Positions 48,389-60,989 are shown, counted from the stretch's first letter. The stretch: 64,000 nt of DNA from Metallyticus violacea (GCA_030762175.1 CM060833.1:69534501-69598500), one strand, 5' to 3'. Notes: generated by a model not told the origin, from the letters alone. A program made the numbers and translations.

Positions 48389-48401
48389 GAAACCTAATAG
48401 A

Positions 48402-51399
48402 GTATTCGCAATCACATATGAACGTTCTTCAGTTATTAGTTTGCACTTATATATATTATTTTATATAACAAGTTTCTAGGATTATTTCCTTACATTTTTA
48501 GTATATTTATTGATATACTAAATTGATATATTTAGTTATATCAATTGCAATTCTATTTATTATACCCTTTAATAATTTTAAAATTCAAAGAATAAGAGTA
48601 TGATTATTTCTTTATGTCTCCATCTATTGATGAAGTAGAAGATAAATTATTTTCTGTCATTCCAGGAACTTTGAACGTTGAATTATGCAACATCCAGTAA
48701 AATCACTTTATGTTCAACTTTACAAAACTAAAACTATTTTAAAAGAATAAATCAACGTGGACTTAGGAAAAAGGCTTCGTGTATAAGTTCTCTATAATTC
48801 TCGAGGACAACTTACATAAATTGAATTAAAAGATTTGGAACTTCTGAAATGAGTTTGTTGAAATTAGCGACTAGCGTTATTCTGAAACAGTAAAAAGCAA
48901 AAATACAAGAATGAACTTAAGCATCACAATAAAAACTATGGAAGAATTTAATACGTTTCAGATAACTGTCAACAACTGGAAACAAAATTCTTGGTTGTCT
49001 GCTATGGGGCGTACTGTGAACACGTAATCTCCATATATTTTATGTCCTCCTTTCCATTATCTAATCGAAGTACAGGAAGACGCCCTAGCACCTGAACCAC
49101 AATGGTGAACGACCACACAGTGGTTGCCGATTTTGATGCTGAAGTGGTTATTCATAACAAAAGAGAAGTTGACGTGAATACATTCAAAGTGCTGGTGCTA
49201 CGTAATTTTCTGAAGTTATGAAATTAAATTACTTGCTTGACGACCTCATCGCTACGATTCGAAGACTGTAAACCGAATATTGAATTCTACAGATGAATTC
49301 ATATCAAATTGTCGCTCAGAGTTAATGAGGTTTGCTGAATGTGTCATTCAGTCAAGCAAACTCTCGATCTCCTCTCTGGCCCCAATAAAATGCTGAAAAA
49401 AATCTAAGTAGTAAGTCATTTTAAATATCTACTTTCGTAAAACGAAGCCGAAAATATCGTTTTAGGAATTATAATTTCCAAACTTGAGAACTTTTTTTAC
49501 TTAAACATGTTCTAATAATATTAAATAAAAGATGGGTGAGTGGGGTAACGAATTCGCTTTGAGACCCAAAGTTTGCGGATTGGATTCCGGCTGAAGAGAA
49601 TGGATTTGACGTAAAAATCCAGAGCGTAATTTCTCCATACTATAAGGCTGGATCCCCTGTCGTGGTTTTACGACAATTTAAAGAACTTAAAAAAAGAAAC
49701 CGGACATTCCTCTTCCATCGATAATTCGGTCATTACCACACTTCTGGTAAAACTGCTCTTGTGGTCAGCAATTAGAAATGACATAGAAAAGCTTGTGCCA
49801 CTAAAGATTTTGATCCGGATGAAAGCTAAAAAGCGGTTGTTCATATCTCGGTACCATAAAATACCTCCCTCACTTTCCATTTTAGATTTCCTTTTTAACT
49901 GTCAACAGATTTATCAACCTGGAGACTACATTTTGCCCATTGAGCTTTTACCATACGGGCTACCATAGTTCTATAAGGCCATAAATTAAATGCATTAATT
50001 ACGATAGGGAGCAGCCTGCGGTATCATGTTCCCTAGTATTTATTTTTATGGTTAAACAAGACTGCCGGGCATTAACCCATGTATAGTAAATAATAAGCAG
50101 ATACTGCTTTAGGTATTATAGCGGGCAAAGCGCTGACCTTTAACGTTTACCCATCCTTTGCTTATACTCTGGTTAAAAGAAGGGAAATGATGCATGAATA
50201 TTTTAGGATAATAAAAAGAACGAACACTATGGGTGTACAAAAATTTGTACAAATCAAATAAAGTGTTATTTTCTCTGAAAAAATTATGACTATTATTCAG
50301 AAAATTAAAATCGATAATTTAATGAATACCCGTAGATACACTTGACACTTTCAGTCTAGTAATAAAAACTTCAAATGAAACTCTGAGAACACAGATACTT
50401 TCACCAAGCGAAAATAGCTTACTGTTGGTAATACCACACGAAATTGTGTAACCCTGAAAGCAAATAATATATATGGAAGCCTTAGTGAGGCAATTCATTT
50501 CTCAGGTTTTAATTCACTGAAAGAACAACATTAAATATATGCTCTCGAAGCTCAGTAATAATAACAGCTCACGACACAACTACATTATACTAGGACCTTA
50601 ACTCTTCGTAAACTTTGTCTCAAAATTACTTTTCCTCTCCTTGAAAATGTCCTGCGAAGGCCCTAAATTTGAGCATTATAATAGCCATATGATGAACAAA
50701 CACATCACAATGTTACAATGATAAATTACAAAATTATCATGACAATACAAAGAAAATCCAAAGAAGGAACCTATAGGTTGTTCGCTATGGCCAACTAGCA
50801 CTCGATTATGTTACAATGGAAATTTTGGGGAAATTATCCTTGGTAGTTTTAATATATATTTCCTTATTCTTTTTAACTTTCGGTCCAAATTAAACACATT
50901 ATTAGTAGGCACAATCGTGATTAGGATTTTATTTAGCTATTAAAGATCACTTTATTCGTTATTCTAAAGAAATGTTCAGAATTAAAGTGGGGGAGAAACT
51001 TCTCTGTGATTGACACTTGGGCCGTAATTATGTGGCTACTCAGCTGACATGAGGCTTGTCATATTGCTGAACAATCAAATAACAAAAACACATTATCGGT
51101 AGAGGCATGACATCATCGGCGTTGCAACAATTACCGGTTAAGGGGAGTTATACAGTAGCAATGCGTTTTCAAAGCCATGCATTAATCTAAGTTTTTGTAT
51201 GCAAGTATTTTATTAAGTGTAGTGATTGTGCTTTATATATTTCATCAATCAAAAGTGATTTTGTAGAATTTCAATGAACAACAATTCACAGTATTACATA
51301 TTTTAAACTTTGCTATTTTGTTTTCTTTTAGTTTCGTTTTTTGCGAACATTTCTCTTATATTCATCCTGAATTTAGAGAACTGTTGGCTTTAAAATAAC
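48402..51399. other. AT-rich DNA, no recognised gene
   Basis: No gene is recognised. A possible decayed tRNA-derived repeat lies at about 49530-49690: gggtgagtggggtaacg, gcggattggattccggctg, and an A-rich end cttaaaaaaagaaacc. It has no second copy in the window and no clear TSD. Confidence 0.35.
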
Positions 51400-52745
51400 T
51401 TATAGACGAGGTTAAAGGCAAAGAGCATGCTTTAGGAAAAAGGCGTAACTATTAAAATTCAAGCTCAGAAACTTCTGTATACTCATAGAGATTATTTTGA
51501 AAAAGAAAGAAAGATATAATTCCCTTACAGTATTTGAGAGAACTGCTGCGACTTTAAATTTGCATAAAAACAATTTTGTAAACATGTGTAAAGAAAAATC
51601 AAAAGCACAAGAAGAAGTATCCCTATAAAATAGGTTATCACTTCTGAAAAGAAAGAAAAAAATTATAAACTTGTGACAAAATTAGATGCATTTCAAAAGG
51701 AAGTTATACATCGTCATGTGTAACAAGAGAAAAGAACACCCAACCATTAAAAGCTGTTAGTTTCTCGTAAAAGCTCTGATCTCTTCACCGGACCTCCTTT
51801 TTCCAAAAACACAAAAAGAACAATTCCTAAAGAATAGGTTACCGCTTCTGAAAAGAAAGAAAAAATTGGTAAACGTGTGACAAAATTAGATGAATTTCAA
51901 AAGGAATTTATACGTCGTCATGAGTACGATTACTATAATAAAAAAGAACGCCCAATCATTAAAATCCATTAGCAAGCTCTGATCTCTTCACCAGATCCCC
52001 TTTTTCCCTAAGGGAAGTTTTAAAGGACCTGGTGTTTCAATGGAACATATTTTCCAAAGGAAAATTCATAATTAAAACGGCGGACATTTTAGGACATAGA
52101 TGTCATTATAAGAAGTTCATGGAAGGTGGATTTAACCTGTGTTATTTGGCTTGATGAAATATGGATTAACACAGGCCACACTCGTATATAAAGTGTTGGA
52201 CAGATCACAGGGTAAAAAGCTAGGTAAGGGAGCAGAGGTTCTTAACTCATGCTGGAAACTCAGCTGCTGCCTTTCAGATCTAGGAAAAAATTGGACTACA
52301 TAGGAGATGGATGGTAGTCGCTTTAGGATGTGATTTGAGGATCAGCTGCTATCCAATTTATCCAGCCCTTCTGTAATTGTAATGGACAATGCACCATATC
52401 ATTTGGAAGTGATTGATAAGGTTCCTAAGATACGTTCGCCTAAAGCAAATGTGATTGATTGGCTGCAAAGAAGAAATGTACAGATTCCTAAAGAAACTGG
52501 GCAACTGGCAGGAGTGATTTGAAGCAACGGAAGAAAATGGAACTGAGGGAGCTGGTTCAAAACTATAAGCCTCAATTCCCGAGATAACCATAGATGAGTT
52601 TGCTAAGAAGAAAGGTGATTGCGTAATTCCCTTACTATTGTAATTTTAACCCTATGGAACTGATGTGAGCACAAGTAAAAGGTTGCATTACCCGAAATAA
52701 CAAACAATTTACTTCAGTGAGTACAGGACTGGTTTTGAAGGGAAT
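51400..52745 (+). pseudogene. IS630/Tc1/mariner-superfamily transposase relic with wide D-E spacing
   Basis: Ordered blocks are visible in broken frames: KLDAFQKEVI-like and KKEHPTIK-like N-terminal segments at 51670-51760 (and again in a second copy at 51875-51965), then VIWLDEIWINTGHTR near 52145-52190 (first catalytic D). VIVMDNAPYHLEVIDKVP at 52374-52427 carries the second D. KANVIDWLQRRNVQIPKETG follows, then MELRELVQNYKPQFP and NFNPMELM near 52640-52662 (catalytic E), and AQVKGCITRNNKQF. The D at 52385 and the E at 52657 are about 90 codons apart, far more than the 34-39 of common Tc1/mariner members. Stops and frameshifts show it is inactive. No TIRs were found. Confidence 0.78.
51601..52008 (+). 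repeat. 204-bp direct tandem duplication inside the transposase relic
   Basis: Copy 1 is about 51601-51804 and copy 2 about 51805-52008. Both contain cttctgaaaagaaagaaaaa, tgacaaaattagatg.atttc, aaaaggaa.ttatac.tcgt and agctctgatctcttcacc, in the same order, offset by 204 bp. They differ by scattered substitutions and small indels (roughly 10-15% by eye). The duplicated part corresponds to the N-terminal region of the transposase. Confidence 0.88.
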
Positions 52746-53400
52746 AGGTGAGCAGTATATTTTTAACATCAACTTTTTGTAGCAAATAATTCATATTCTA
52801 ACACAAGCAAAAAAACTACACTAGAAACCAGTCATTTTACTATTCAGAAAAACCCTGAAGGCCTGTATATTTTTACCTCATACCTTTTCTTATTCAGAAT
52901 GGCCACTCATCTGTTTGAATAACATTTAGATAATGAAAAGGGATACCGATTCATGCTAGACAATGTATAAAATGAAACTTTCACAAAACGTAACTATGCT
53001 ATGGTAATAAAAATTATTTAATGTACCTGCTATTAAAGTCATTTTATAAGAATAATTATTATGATATTTTATAAATTTTAGAGGAAATGTTTAATATCAA
53101 TAACAATGCAGTGTAATTAACCTTATAAAACGTATTCGTTTTTGTTTTGTCTTTAGAATAGTTGAAAATGTAGTTTTAAATATAAGTTAACGTGATTTCA
53201 TACTAGAATCTCGAATTTATTTTACACTCATTCATAAATCACATGCAAAAAAGTTCCTTAACTCCTAGAAAGCATTTTTCATGAAAAAACGTTTTAAGCA
53301 GATAAATATTTGCAAGCAAAGACTGTAAAACATATAAATCTTTATGAAATTATGATAACGGGCATAGAAAAATAATTAAACTTTGAACATTAATTTCATT
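52746..53400. other. AT-rich DNA, no recognised gene
   Basis: No motif is recognised; it may include the 3' end of the preceding transposon. Confidence 0.4.
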
Positions 53401-53995
53401 AATGATTATTGGGGCCGTACGGGGAATGGCGAGGTCCGCTCGCGAGATGAGGAGGAGGAAATTAATTGTTTCTTTAATTTCTTGGTTGGATGCCCCTTGT
53501 GCCGGGATCAGGAATGTTTACCTCATTCTGGAATTTTGTGACTCGCTTGAGTCTTGGGGAAGGGAAGGAAATCTATCAGGATACACGGAAACACTTAGTT
53601 GACAACATTTATTCACACTTAATATTAGAATAATGGATGTTCATGTAAACCTGGAAATGTATCGAAGATCTCAGTTTTCTCCTATATAATGCTTATCGGT
53701 GTACAATCTCCGGCTGCTCTAACTGGCTATGATTCTTTTCTTACAGACTTTGTGCACTTTGATTCTGATTGTCTATCCTTACACCTGCTTATTTCAATTA
53801 TCTCTTACTATTCCTTCCTCCGACTGCAACCTTTAGCTCCTAGCCTCGATTCTTGAATGTTAACCTCCCACTGTTCTGTGTCTTACAGCTTTCTGTATCG
53901 TACTGCTCTGTGTTCTCTTACCGCTCTGTGTCTTTCAGCTTCACTACTCTATACATTATTTTAGATGTAAAGTTTATTGTATTATTAGGAACCTC
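53401..53995 (-). other. possible LTR-like module with degenerate repeats
   Basis: On the minus strand, short repeats of the type agacacagagcggtaagaga/acacagagcagtac occur at 53870-53950. About 250 bases on come gtgtgaataaatgttgtcaac at 53600-53620 (a possible polyadenylation signal) and, further, atcccggcacaaggggc near 53500. The order resembles an LTR R-U5 region followed by a leader. No terminal pair, PBS or TSD could be confirmed. A 66-codon plus-strand frame at 53402-53602 has no motif. Confidence 0.22.
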
Positions 53996-55170
53996 CCACC
54001 GTGAAACTTAAATCTGCGAAATTTATGGAGCTCGGTTCGATTCTCTCTGCTTTATTGGTCTTTCTTTAATATCTATAATTATACAGACTCGCTCCGATTC
54101 GTTCAATTTTGAAAGATTCCTATTTGTTGCATTGGACCAATATCCTGAAAATACATCTCACATTATAGTAATTCCAAGAATGGATATTCCTGTCATAAAT
54201 ATTCGGAAACTTTTATAATGTAACATCCCCTTCACTTTTTGTCCTTTCAGATTTACCCACAATGAAATCGCGATAGACCACGTCTCGGCCATAAATAACA
54301 AACATCTATTTGTTTTGCAAAGTCATATCAGAAACCTGAATGTTATTATTATGAGGGATCATAAACTGTTGCAGTCAGCTAAGGTTGACATTTGTTCATT
54401 TTTCGAAAGAATTGGAATTGTCATTAGCACCGTTATCTTACCTATTGAAAGAATATGTTTCTCTGCTTTTGTTAAGAAGACAAGTTCTGCGTCTCGGTAA
54501 ATGGTTTTCTTTAAACCCTTTAAAAAGAGAATTATTTTTCCCCAGGTCAAAACTTTTAACATTCCCTAGCATCAGATCAATTTATATGAATTATTAGTAT
54601 TGATTATAACCATATTAGATTAATCAAATGTGGTCTTTAATTACGGCTACAATATTTATTACATTTATATTCTATATATGAGTTGATAAAATATTACTTT
54701 AACTTCACTCTGACGGATCTATTGTTCTAAATATAGTAATTTTTAAATTCATTTTATTGTTGTTTGTTTCTTGGCAGACAACATAAAATTTTTCTAAGTT
54801 TTGCTCTTTCGAGAACAATTATTTTCTGAAAATTATACTAAATTGCTACATTTTAGTATAAAAACTTGTATCATACATTTTTGTTTTACTGCAACAGACC
54901 TTAACTTTCGAATAATAGCACATATTATGTATTTCAAATAACCCATAATAATATCTCGTTCTTTAAAAACATTCATAGTTGAACAAAATTCAAAATTCAA
55001 ATTTTTAAAATGAGAAAATGAGAAAATGAGAAAAAAATTAAAATGAATTAAATATATTTTTACTCAGAGAAAAGGTGATCTTATTCCCAAAACTAAACAT
55101 TTTATCATGTTTAGAAATTACTGTTAGTTCATTTATATTTTTTCAGTACTATGACGTCACAGAAGGTAGA
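53996..55170. other. AT-rich DNA, no recognised gene
   Basis: Short overlapping frames near 54315-54597 lie on both strands without recognisable domains. Nothing else is seen. Confidence 0.4.
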
Positions 55171-55330
55171 CTCTGATGATACATGGGTTGAAATTATAAT
55201 ATTGGAAAAATATTTTGGGAAGGAACGTTTTAGGCCTAGGTTTAGGATACCTCTCAGGCCTTGGAAACACCTGGGAAAATCTCAAAAAGACGATCCTGGC
55301 AGAATTCCAACTCTCACTCAAGATTCATTT
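55171..55330 (-). repeat. SINE family A (degraded copy)
   Basis: The plus strand shows ctgatgatacatgggttgaa, atattggaaaaatattttgg, ggaacgttttaggcctaggt and acacctgggaaaatctc, collinear with the 44621 copy but with deletions. Only fragments of the tRNA-like head (atcctggcagaattcc) remain. No TSD is readable. This is an old copy. Confidence 0.75.
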
Positions 55331-58257
55331 TTAACATAGGCTTCTCTTGTTACCAGAAAAAATTGGAAAATCCGATTTTAGAGATTATAACATAAAAAAA
55401 TCTAAATATATAAATAACAAGACTATAGAAAATATACATTTTCTAGGAGCATATTCTTTTCTAAAATTAGACATAACACTTTAACGGTGACACAATTATT
55501 TCGGCGAGGCCTTTAAGACCTTTAAGGCGAAGCTGAGATTGCTTCGTTAGATAAGTCACCGTTCAAGGCCAGCCGGGCTACAGGAGTCGGACGAATTTTA
55601 CCCAACTACTATGTTGGCTTTGAATTTCACGTCACTCAGTCAGTGATAACACACATTTCTTATACTAGAGTATACTAAATGACAAATATTCTATTTCTTA
55701 ACGAGTGTTTATTTATGATTCATATATCCGTGTCGAGTCCACTCATGCTGTCAGCAGATTATACTAAGAGAAATCCCCAGGCAATCGAGTTTCACTTCGT
55801 ACTGCGATTCATATGTGTGGTATCCACATTCTTAATGCGAAATAAGGGATAACATCCTCAAGTGAGCTATTTATTTTCATAGAGAATTAAGAAGGGTAAT
55901 GGGCAATTCTATAAGCAGATGCAGAAATGAAGGCAGGAAGCATCTCCTTGCGTGACATGACTGAGTAATAACTTTTAAGTGCATTAGATTTTATCAAACT
56001 GTCACTTTAGTGTTTCTAATGCAGATTCTTGTGTTGCCCCACCCGACTGGCTATGAGTGAGCTTATTGGTCAATGTATTCCCCCACCGCTGCTTAGGTAA
56101 AGTGAATTAAAGGCCGCATGGAGAATCTTAATTCAACTAATTTGGCTGTTCATATTTTCAGTGCATATAAACACAGTTATTAATAACGTAAACTCCTATA
56201 ACAAGTTCCACACAGTAAGTAAATTTAATGCGCTAACATTGTAACAACAGCATTTTGTAAATATTTGTTAAAAGGTTCAATGAGTGTATACCTTTGTATA
56301 TATAAATGTTTCTTAAATCAGCGTATGTGTGTATTATCATATGAACTCCATTATCTTCTGCCAGATTGTGTTTTACAAGATTAAAATATTAAACATTTAA
56401 ACAATATGCTTAATAATCGAAAGCAAAGATTGTAGATTCAAGTTATTGAGTTCGAGGCTATTATACAAACATGTAAGATGTGCTAAATTGATCAGTTTAT
56501 ATTATTTTTAAACTGACAAGGCATACTGAACGGATATAAACTGGTTAAGTACTGCACTGCCAGCCACGACAGACTGAGTTTATTTCCAGATATTCACACA
56601 CTGGGACGGTACAAATATAGATTTTACACCACATTATCTATATTAGTAACTTGGTGTTGAGTTTTGAAGATCCAAATACAATTTCTACTCGATGGTAATG
56701 TCTCCCAGGATGGGCAGTTGGTGACCAAACAGTGGTCAGTTCGTGTTCTGTTTCAACATTGAGTGGATTTGCCGTTGTCGTCATGTACAATATGATCTGA
56801 TTACTGTATTTTATAGAATGTAAATATTATGTTTGTGTCTGGCGTGACTCATTTAATTCCCAAAGATTCACAATTATCTCTTTTTATGTGGTAATTATTG
56901 TTTAAAGTCTAAGATTATTAAAACTGGAAAGGTCTCATGCTCTTTTTATAATTTGTGGCATCCAGTATGGCGTTTCTCATATATGCAAAGAAAAGTCTTA
57001 GGTGCGTAGAGCCTTGGGACTGTAGCCAGGTAGTCTGTACTTGTTACCTACGTCACCACACCTCTTCTCTCCTCCAATGTCTTAAACCTTCTATCACATG
57101 CAACTGCATCATGTGTTTATACTTAAAAACTGGACTCAGTAGGTATCTTTTAGGTGCATGATACAACGAGGTGTTGTATAAAACGCTTTACCTTCTTTAT
57201 AAGTCACCAGTAATAAGAAATCAAATCCATGTGTAACTGAAAGATTTGCAAGTTTACTTGCAACATGTTCCGTTTTAATCAAGGTTAATGTTTCTGGAGA
57301 CTCTTCTATAAAAAGTTGTGACAAGCCTTTTTTCGTCACATGTAATCTGCCGCGTTTTTTTTTTAAATTATTCACATGGAATTACATAATACAATTTCAA
57401 TGTTTTGATCACCAAGAACATACTATTTATGTCTTCCGTTCTGGTTTATAAATTGCATAACCTACTCTTTTAACATTACAGTTATTAGAAGGCAATTGTG
57501 TATGTATTTTTTTTATTTTATTTTTAATTTTGTTTTTTTAATTTTTTAATTTTTTTATTTATTTTTTATATTGAATCTTCAAACTCAAGTAAATATTGTC
57601 CAATATATCGCAACACTGCCATTCGTTGAGCAACTGAGGACCAACTAAATACTGGAAATGGCAAATAATGAGCTTCAAAATATTTCTCAGAGACATCCAG
57701 GATCTGGAGGATCTCGCGTTCGCCAATGAGAGACACAAACCTTCCTCCACCTTTTTTCTCCTTCATTGATTTGCGAGGAAGCTCTGCCTGGGGGACTGTT
57801 TCTCTTACCTTTCGAAGATAAGGATCTCCTGGTGGCTACATAAGTTGTTCACGAAATTATATTTTTCCCCCATTTTTGGGGGGTTTCTGAATTATTAATT
57901 GAAATATTTCTACAATTTGGGAACTTAAGTTAAAATAAGCACAAAGGAAAATTGTTGTAAATGTACTTAAACAGATTCCACGAGTTCGAAAGTTTTAGTT
58001 TATAGAATGCACCAGGGAATATGCCTTTATTTGTTTTCAGGTTTTTAATTCAACAATTTTATTTATGTTTATTTTTTTGTTGTTGAATAAAATATTATTA
58101 AAACTTGGCCAATTTTACATTTATTACTGATAATTCTTAAACAGTAAAAAGTAATGTATTTAACCTTTCAAGAGCACCAAATCCCAAATTTCAACTATAT
58201 GGCAGAGTACTAAGCGATTTTATATTATAGTACGCGCATAACTTGCATAATTTGCAA
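55331..58257. other. AT-rich DNA with one small inverted-repeat segment
   Basis: No gene is recognised. Between 55484 and 55562 a GC-richer 79-bp segment is bounded by acggtgac and gtcaccgt, perfect 8-bp inverted repeats. Frames on the minus strand at 57136-57375 and 57559-57766 show no domain I recognise. Confidence 0.35.
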
Positions 58258-58425
58258 TGGTCAGTAGATTGGCTCAGGAGGTAACGCTTTGAACCCTTAA
58301 TCAGAAGGTCCCAGGTTCAAATCCAGCTTATTAACCTGCCTGAAATTTTCTGTGGATTAACTTTGTCCATTTTAAGAAATGGCAAATGCTGAGCTACTGC
58401 CACGTATTCCATTTCATTTAATTAT
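58258..58425 (+). repeat. tRNA-derived SINE-like element (family E)
   Basis: The head gattggctcaggaggtaacg is A-box-like and gtcccaggttcaaatccagc is a good B box, spaced as in a tRNA. The following body includes agaaatggcaaatgctgagc. The rest of the copy and its 3' end are not delimited. It resembles family C in its head. It could also be a decayed tRNA pseudogene. Confidence 0.5.
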
Positions 58426-58628
58426 TCATATTCATTCTATCTCTTTTAGCGTCTTCTGTGTTTGTGGTATAATCTAGTCGGCCCTGACATAGGATTGTTC
58501 ATCCATTTAGGGAGTCCCTCAGTGTGCACGTGTACTCTAAGTGTGTCCAGTATAATTACTCCCCGATAGGCGATAGTATGTAGGTTCCAGGAGTTATAAG
58601 TCCTACAAATAGAGTGGGGGAAATAGAG

Positions 58629-58631
58629 CGA

Positions 58632-58687
<56 letters not shown>

Positions 58688-58689
58688 AG
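58629..58689. repeat. (AAAG)n microsatellite
   Basis: About fifteen AAAG units are present; the minus-strand Phe/Leu/Ser frame across them is an artefact. Confidence 0.97.
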
Positions 58690-58875
58690 AGCTTGTTCAG
58701 TGTGATCAGCTTTATTTTCCCCCGAATGTTTTGTCCACGAGCTAGCGCGCAGCTCGTTAGCCGATTGGCCAGCCAGTGGGTGTCGGTGATTAGCAGAAAG
58801 GTAAAACAATAAACAAACTAACCATCCAACAATACACATACAGTTTAAGAAGCTTATTACTTACCAAATTATCAA

Positions 58876-59401
58876 ATGAGGTGTTGAAACTGCCCGCCCT
58901 CATTCTCCACATATTTTTGGCATCTCTAAGAAATTATTCAATACTCGCTGCAGCTCATTTTCAGAAATCCTTTCAGTTTAAGGACGAATATTATCTTTGA
59001 GTACTTGTATGGCATGAGGGTTTGTCTTGTACATGGTATTATTTTAATTTACCCCAGAGATAATAATCGCAGGCTGTTAAAATGAATAGCTTTTTGCACA
59101 GACCCATATGAAACTTCCGCTTGTGCAAGAAGACGAGGAGATTTTCTAGGGGAATTTTCTAAACCATTGCCAATGTCGTGCAATCTTTCTTCGGTGAGAA
59201 TTTTACCTGCCTTTTTGGTTTCTTAGGCTGGACACTTCCAGTTTACTGAAATTTATTCTACATATTATGGGCCGTTTTATGTTTTGGAAAATCCACTCGG
59301 GAATTTTGCTTGAACAGTCTTCGAACTTCACAAGCTGACTGAATTAATGCATGTGAATCTTACATAAACACTCGCTGTGCCGTTGTAAACACTCGAGGCA
59401 T
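58876..59401 (-). pseudogene. internally deleted DUF4817-type transposase
   Basis: The minus strand starts with an ATG at 59401-59399: MPRVFTTAQRVFM, then RRLFKQNSRVDFPKH, NKFQ.TGSVQPKKPK, KILTEERLHDIGNGLENSPR and SPRLLAQAEVSYGSVQKA to about 59090. These form the DUF4817/HTH N-terminal region. The sequence then passes directly to TACDYYLWGKLK, the 'SPDLTACDYYLWG' block near the end of the DDE domain. It ends with SENELQRVLNNFLEMPK and ENEGGQFQHLI near 58880. The whole middle with most of the DDE core is missing. A few frameshifts and stops are present. Confidence 0.82.
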
Positions 59402-59995
59402 AATGCACTGTATGTATACCGTCGAATTAAGAAACGAACAGCATAACACAAACCCGGAAACAGCTGTACTACGACTGCGACAGTTAGCAAGGTCAACATG
59501 TAAGGAAGCAGGCTTAATAATCCCTCCACGGCGCTGCAAACTAGAAGGGACTCATTCATAGGAAAAATCCACGTCCCGGGGGAAAGCATCACTGATCGCA
59601 CTGTATGTCCCACAAAATACTGTTCCGTGGTAGCCTATGAAAAAAACTTGTCTACAACTCGGGTATACAAATAAATTTTTAATTTTTAAAATATAGCATA
59701 AAAGTTTTTGGAGAATTTCCTAAAATTGATTTAAATTATTACGAACTCAGTAACATCTTAACAGACTTAATTATACTATACGAAACACTAATTCGAAATT
59801 GCTGTAACGAATTAGTGAAACTCAACTCTTTTGCATCTGTTGGTGTGTAAAACTTCTGAGCAATTTTTCCAAAAGAATGATTCTGTAACCAGATTCTTGA
59901 AAACACTGGGAAGCTTGCCCATGTGAGCCCTCAATGATGCCCTCTGTGGCGTCAACCGATAGTCAGACTTTGGTCCTTGGATGTAATGTTCCGGA
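59402..59995. other. spacer upstream of the DUF4817 relic
   Basis: The part 59402-59640 is GC-richer and could be the 5' leader of the deleted minus-strand element. The 89-codon minus-strand frame overlapping it has no recognised motif. The rest is AT-rich. Confidence 0.35.
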
Positions 59996-60205
<210 letters not shown>

Positions 60206-60336
60206 CTGTAACCAAAGTTATTGACTAAGTGAAAGTTTGCTCTTGCATTTTTTTCTTTCTGAAAACAATGCAACAATTGCAACAATGTAATATAACTATT
60301 TTATCGCAGGGTGGAGCCCCAGCACATTATCATTAA

Positions 60337-60493
60337 ACCGCCACTAGTGGCCAAAGTCGTTAAGATATGGACTCGCGAGGTTTGGGATTCGATTCCCGTC
60401 AGGACCGTTCTCCCCGAGCTTTTTTTTTTCCAGGTTTTCCTCAGTCATAAATGACAATTTTAAGGAAGGTACATTTCATTCCTTTAAAAAAAA
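60337..60493 (+). repeat. SINE family A, short 3'-truncated copy
   Basis: The head accgccactagtggccaaag with B box gggattcgattcccgtcagg is followed by only the first part of the body (ccaggttttcctcagtc, aaggaaggtac), then cctttaaaaaaaaa. Flanking attatcatt occurs at 60326-60334 and 60494-60502. The copy ends about 120 bp earlier than full-length members but still has an A tail and a TSD, so the shortening preceded or accompanied insertion. Confidence 0.85.
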
Positions 60494-60502
60494 ATTATCA
60501 TT

Positions 60503-60954
60503 TATAGATGTTTTTCAAAACTTTTAAATGAAAATGTAATGCGAAAATATTACACAAAATAAGGTTAGTAATTATTCTTTTATATTTATATATTTTGTTT
60601 TACAGCAATGATACTACTGAGAGACCATGGCGAGTCAGCCTCACGTACATACAGCCATGCCACAACGTGCCAGATAATGAAGAAATACTCTCGTGGAGGG
60701 AAAAGGAAGGAATCATGTTCTCATTGCTCAGAAATTGTGACTATTTCAATTTGTGTGTCAGTATCAAGAAGAGAGTTGTGCCGCGAGTAAACGCTCACTG
60801 ACCAGTCATGCGAGTTATGTTCTCTGCAACAAAGAATTGCAATAGCGTAGCATAGAAAAAGCGGGATTTGCAGTCAACTTTTACGGAGTTGGGGCTCCTG
60901 CAAAGAAGATTTGGCGAAAAAGTGGCCTACAATAGCATCAGTTGCGGCAGGGAC

Positions 60955-60989
<35 letters not shown>

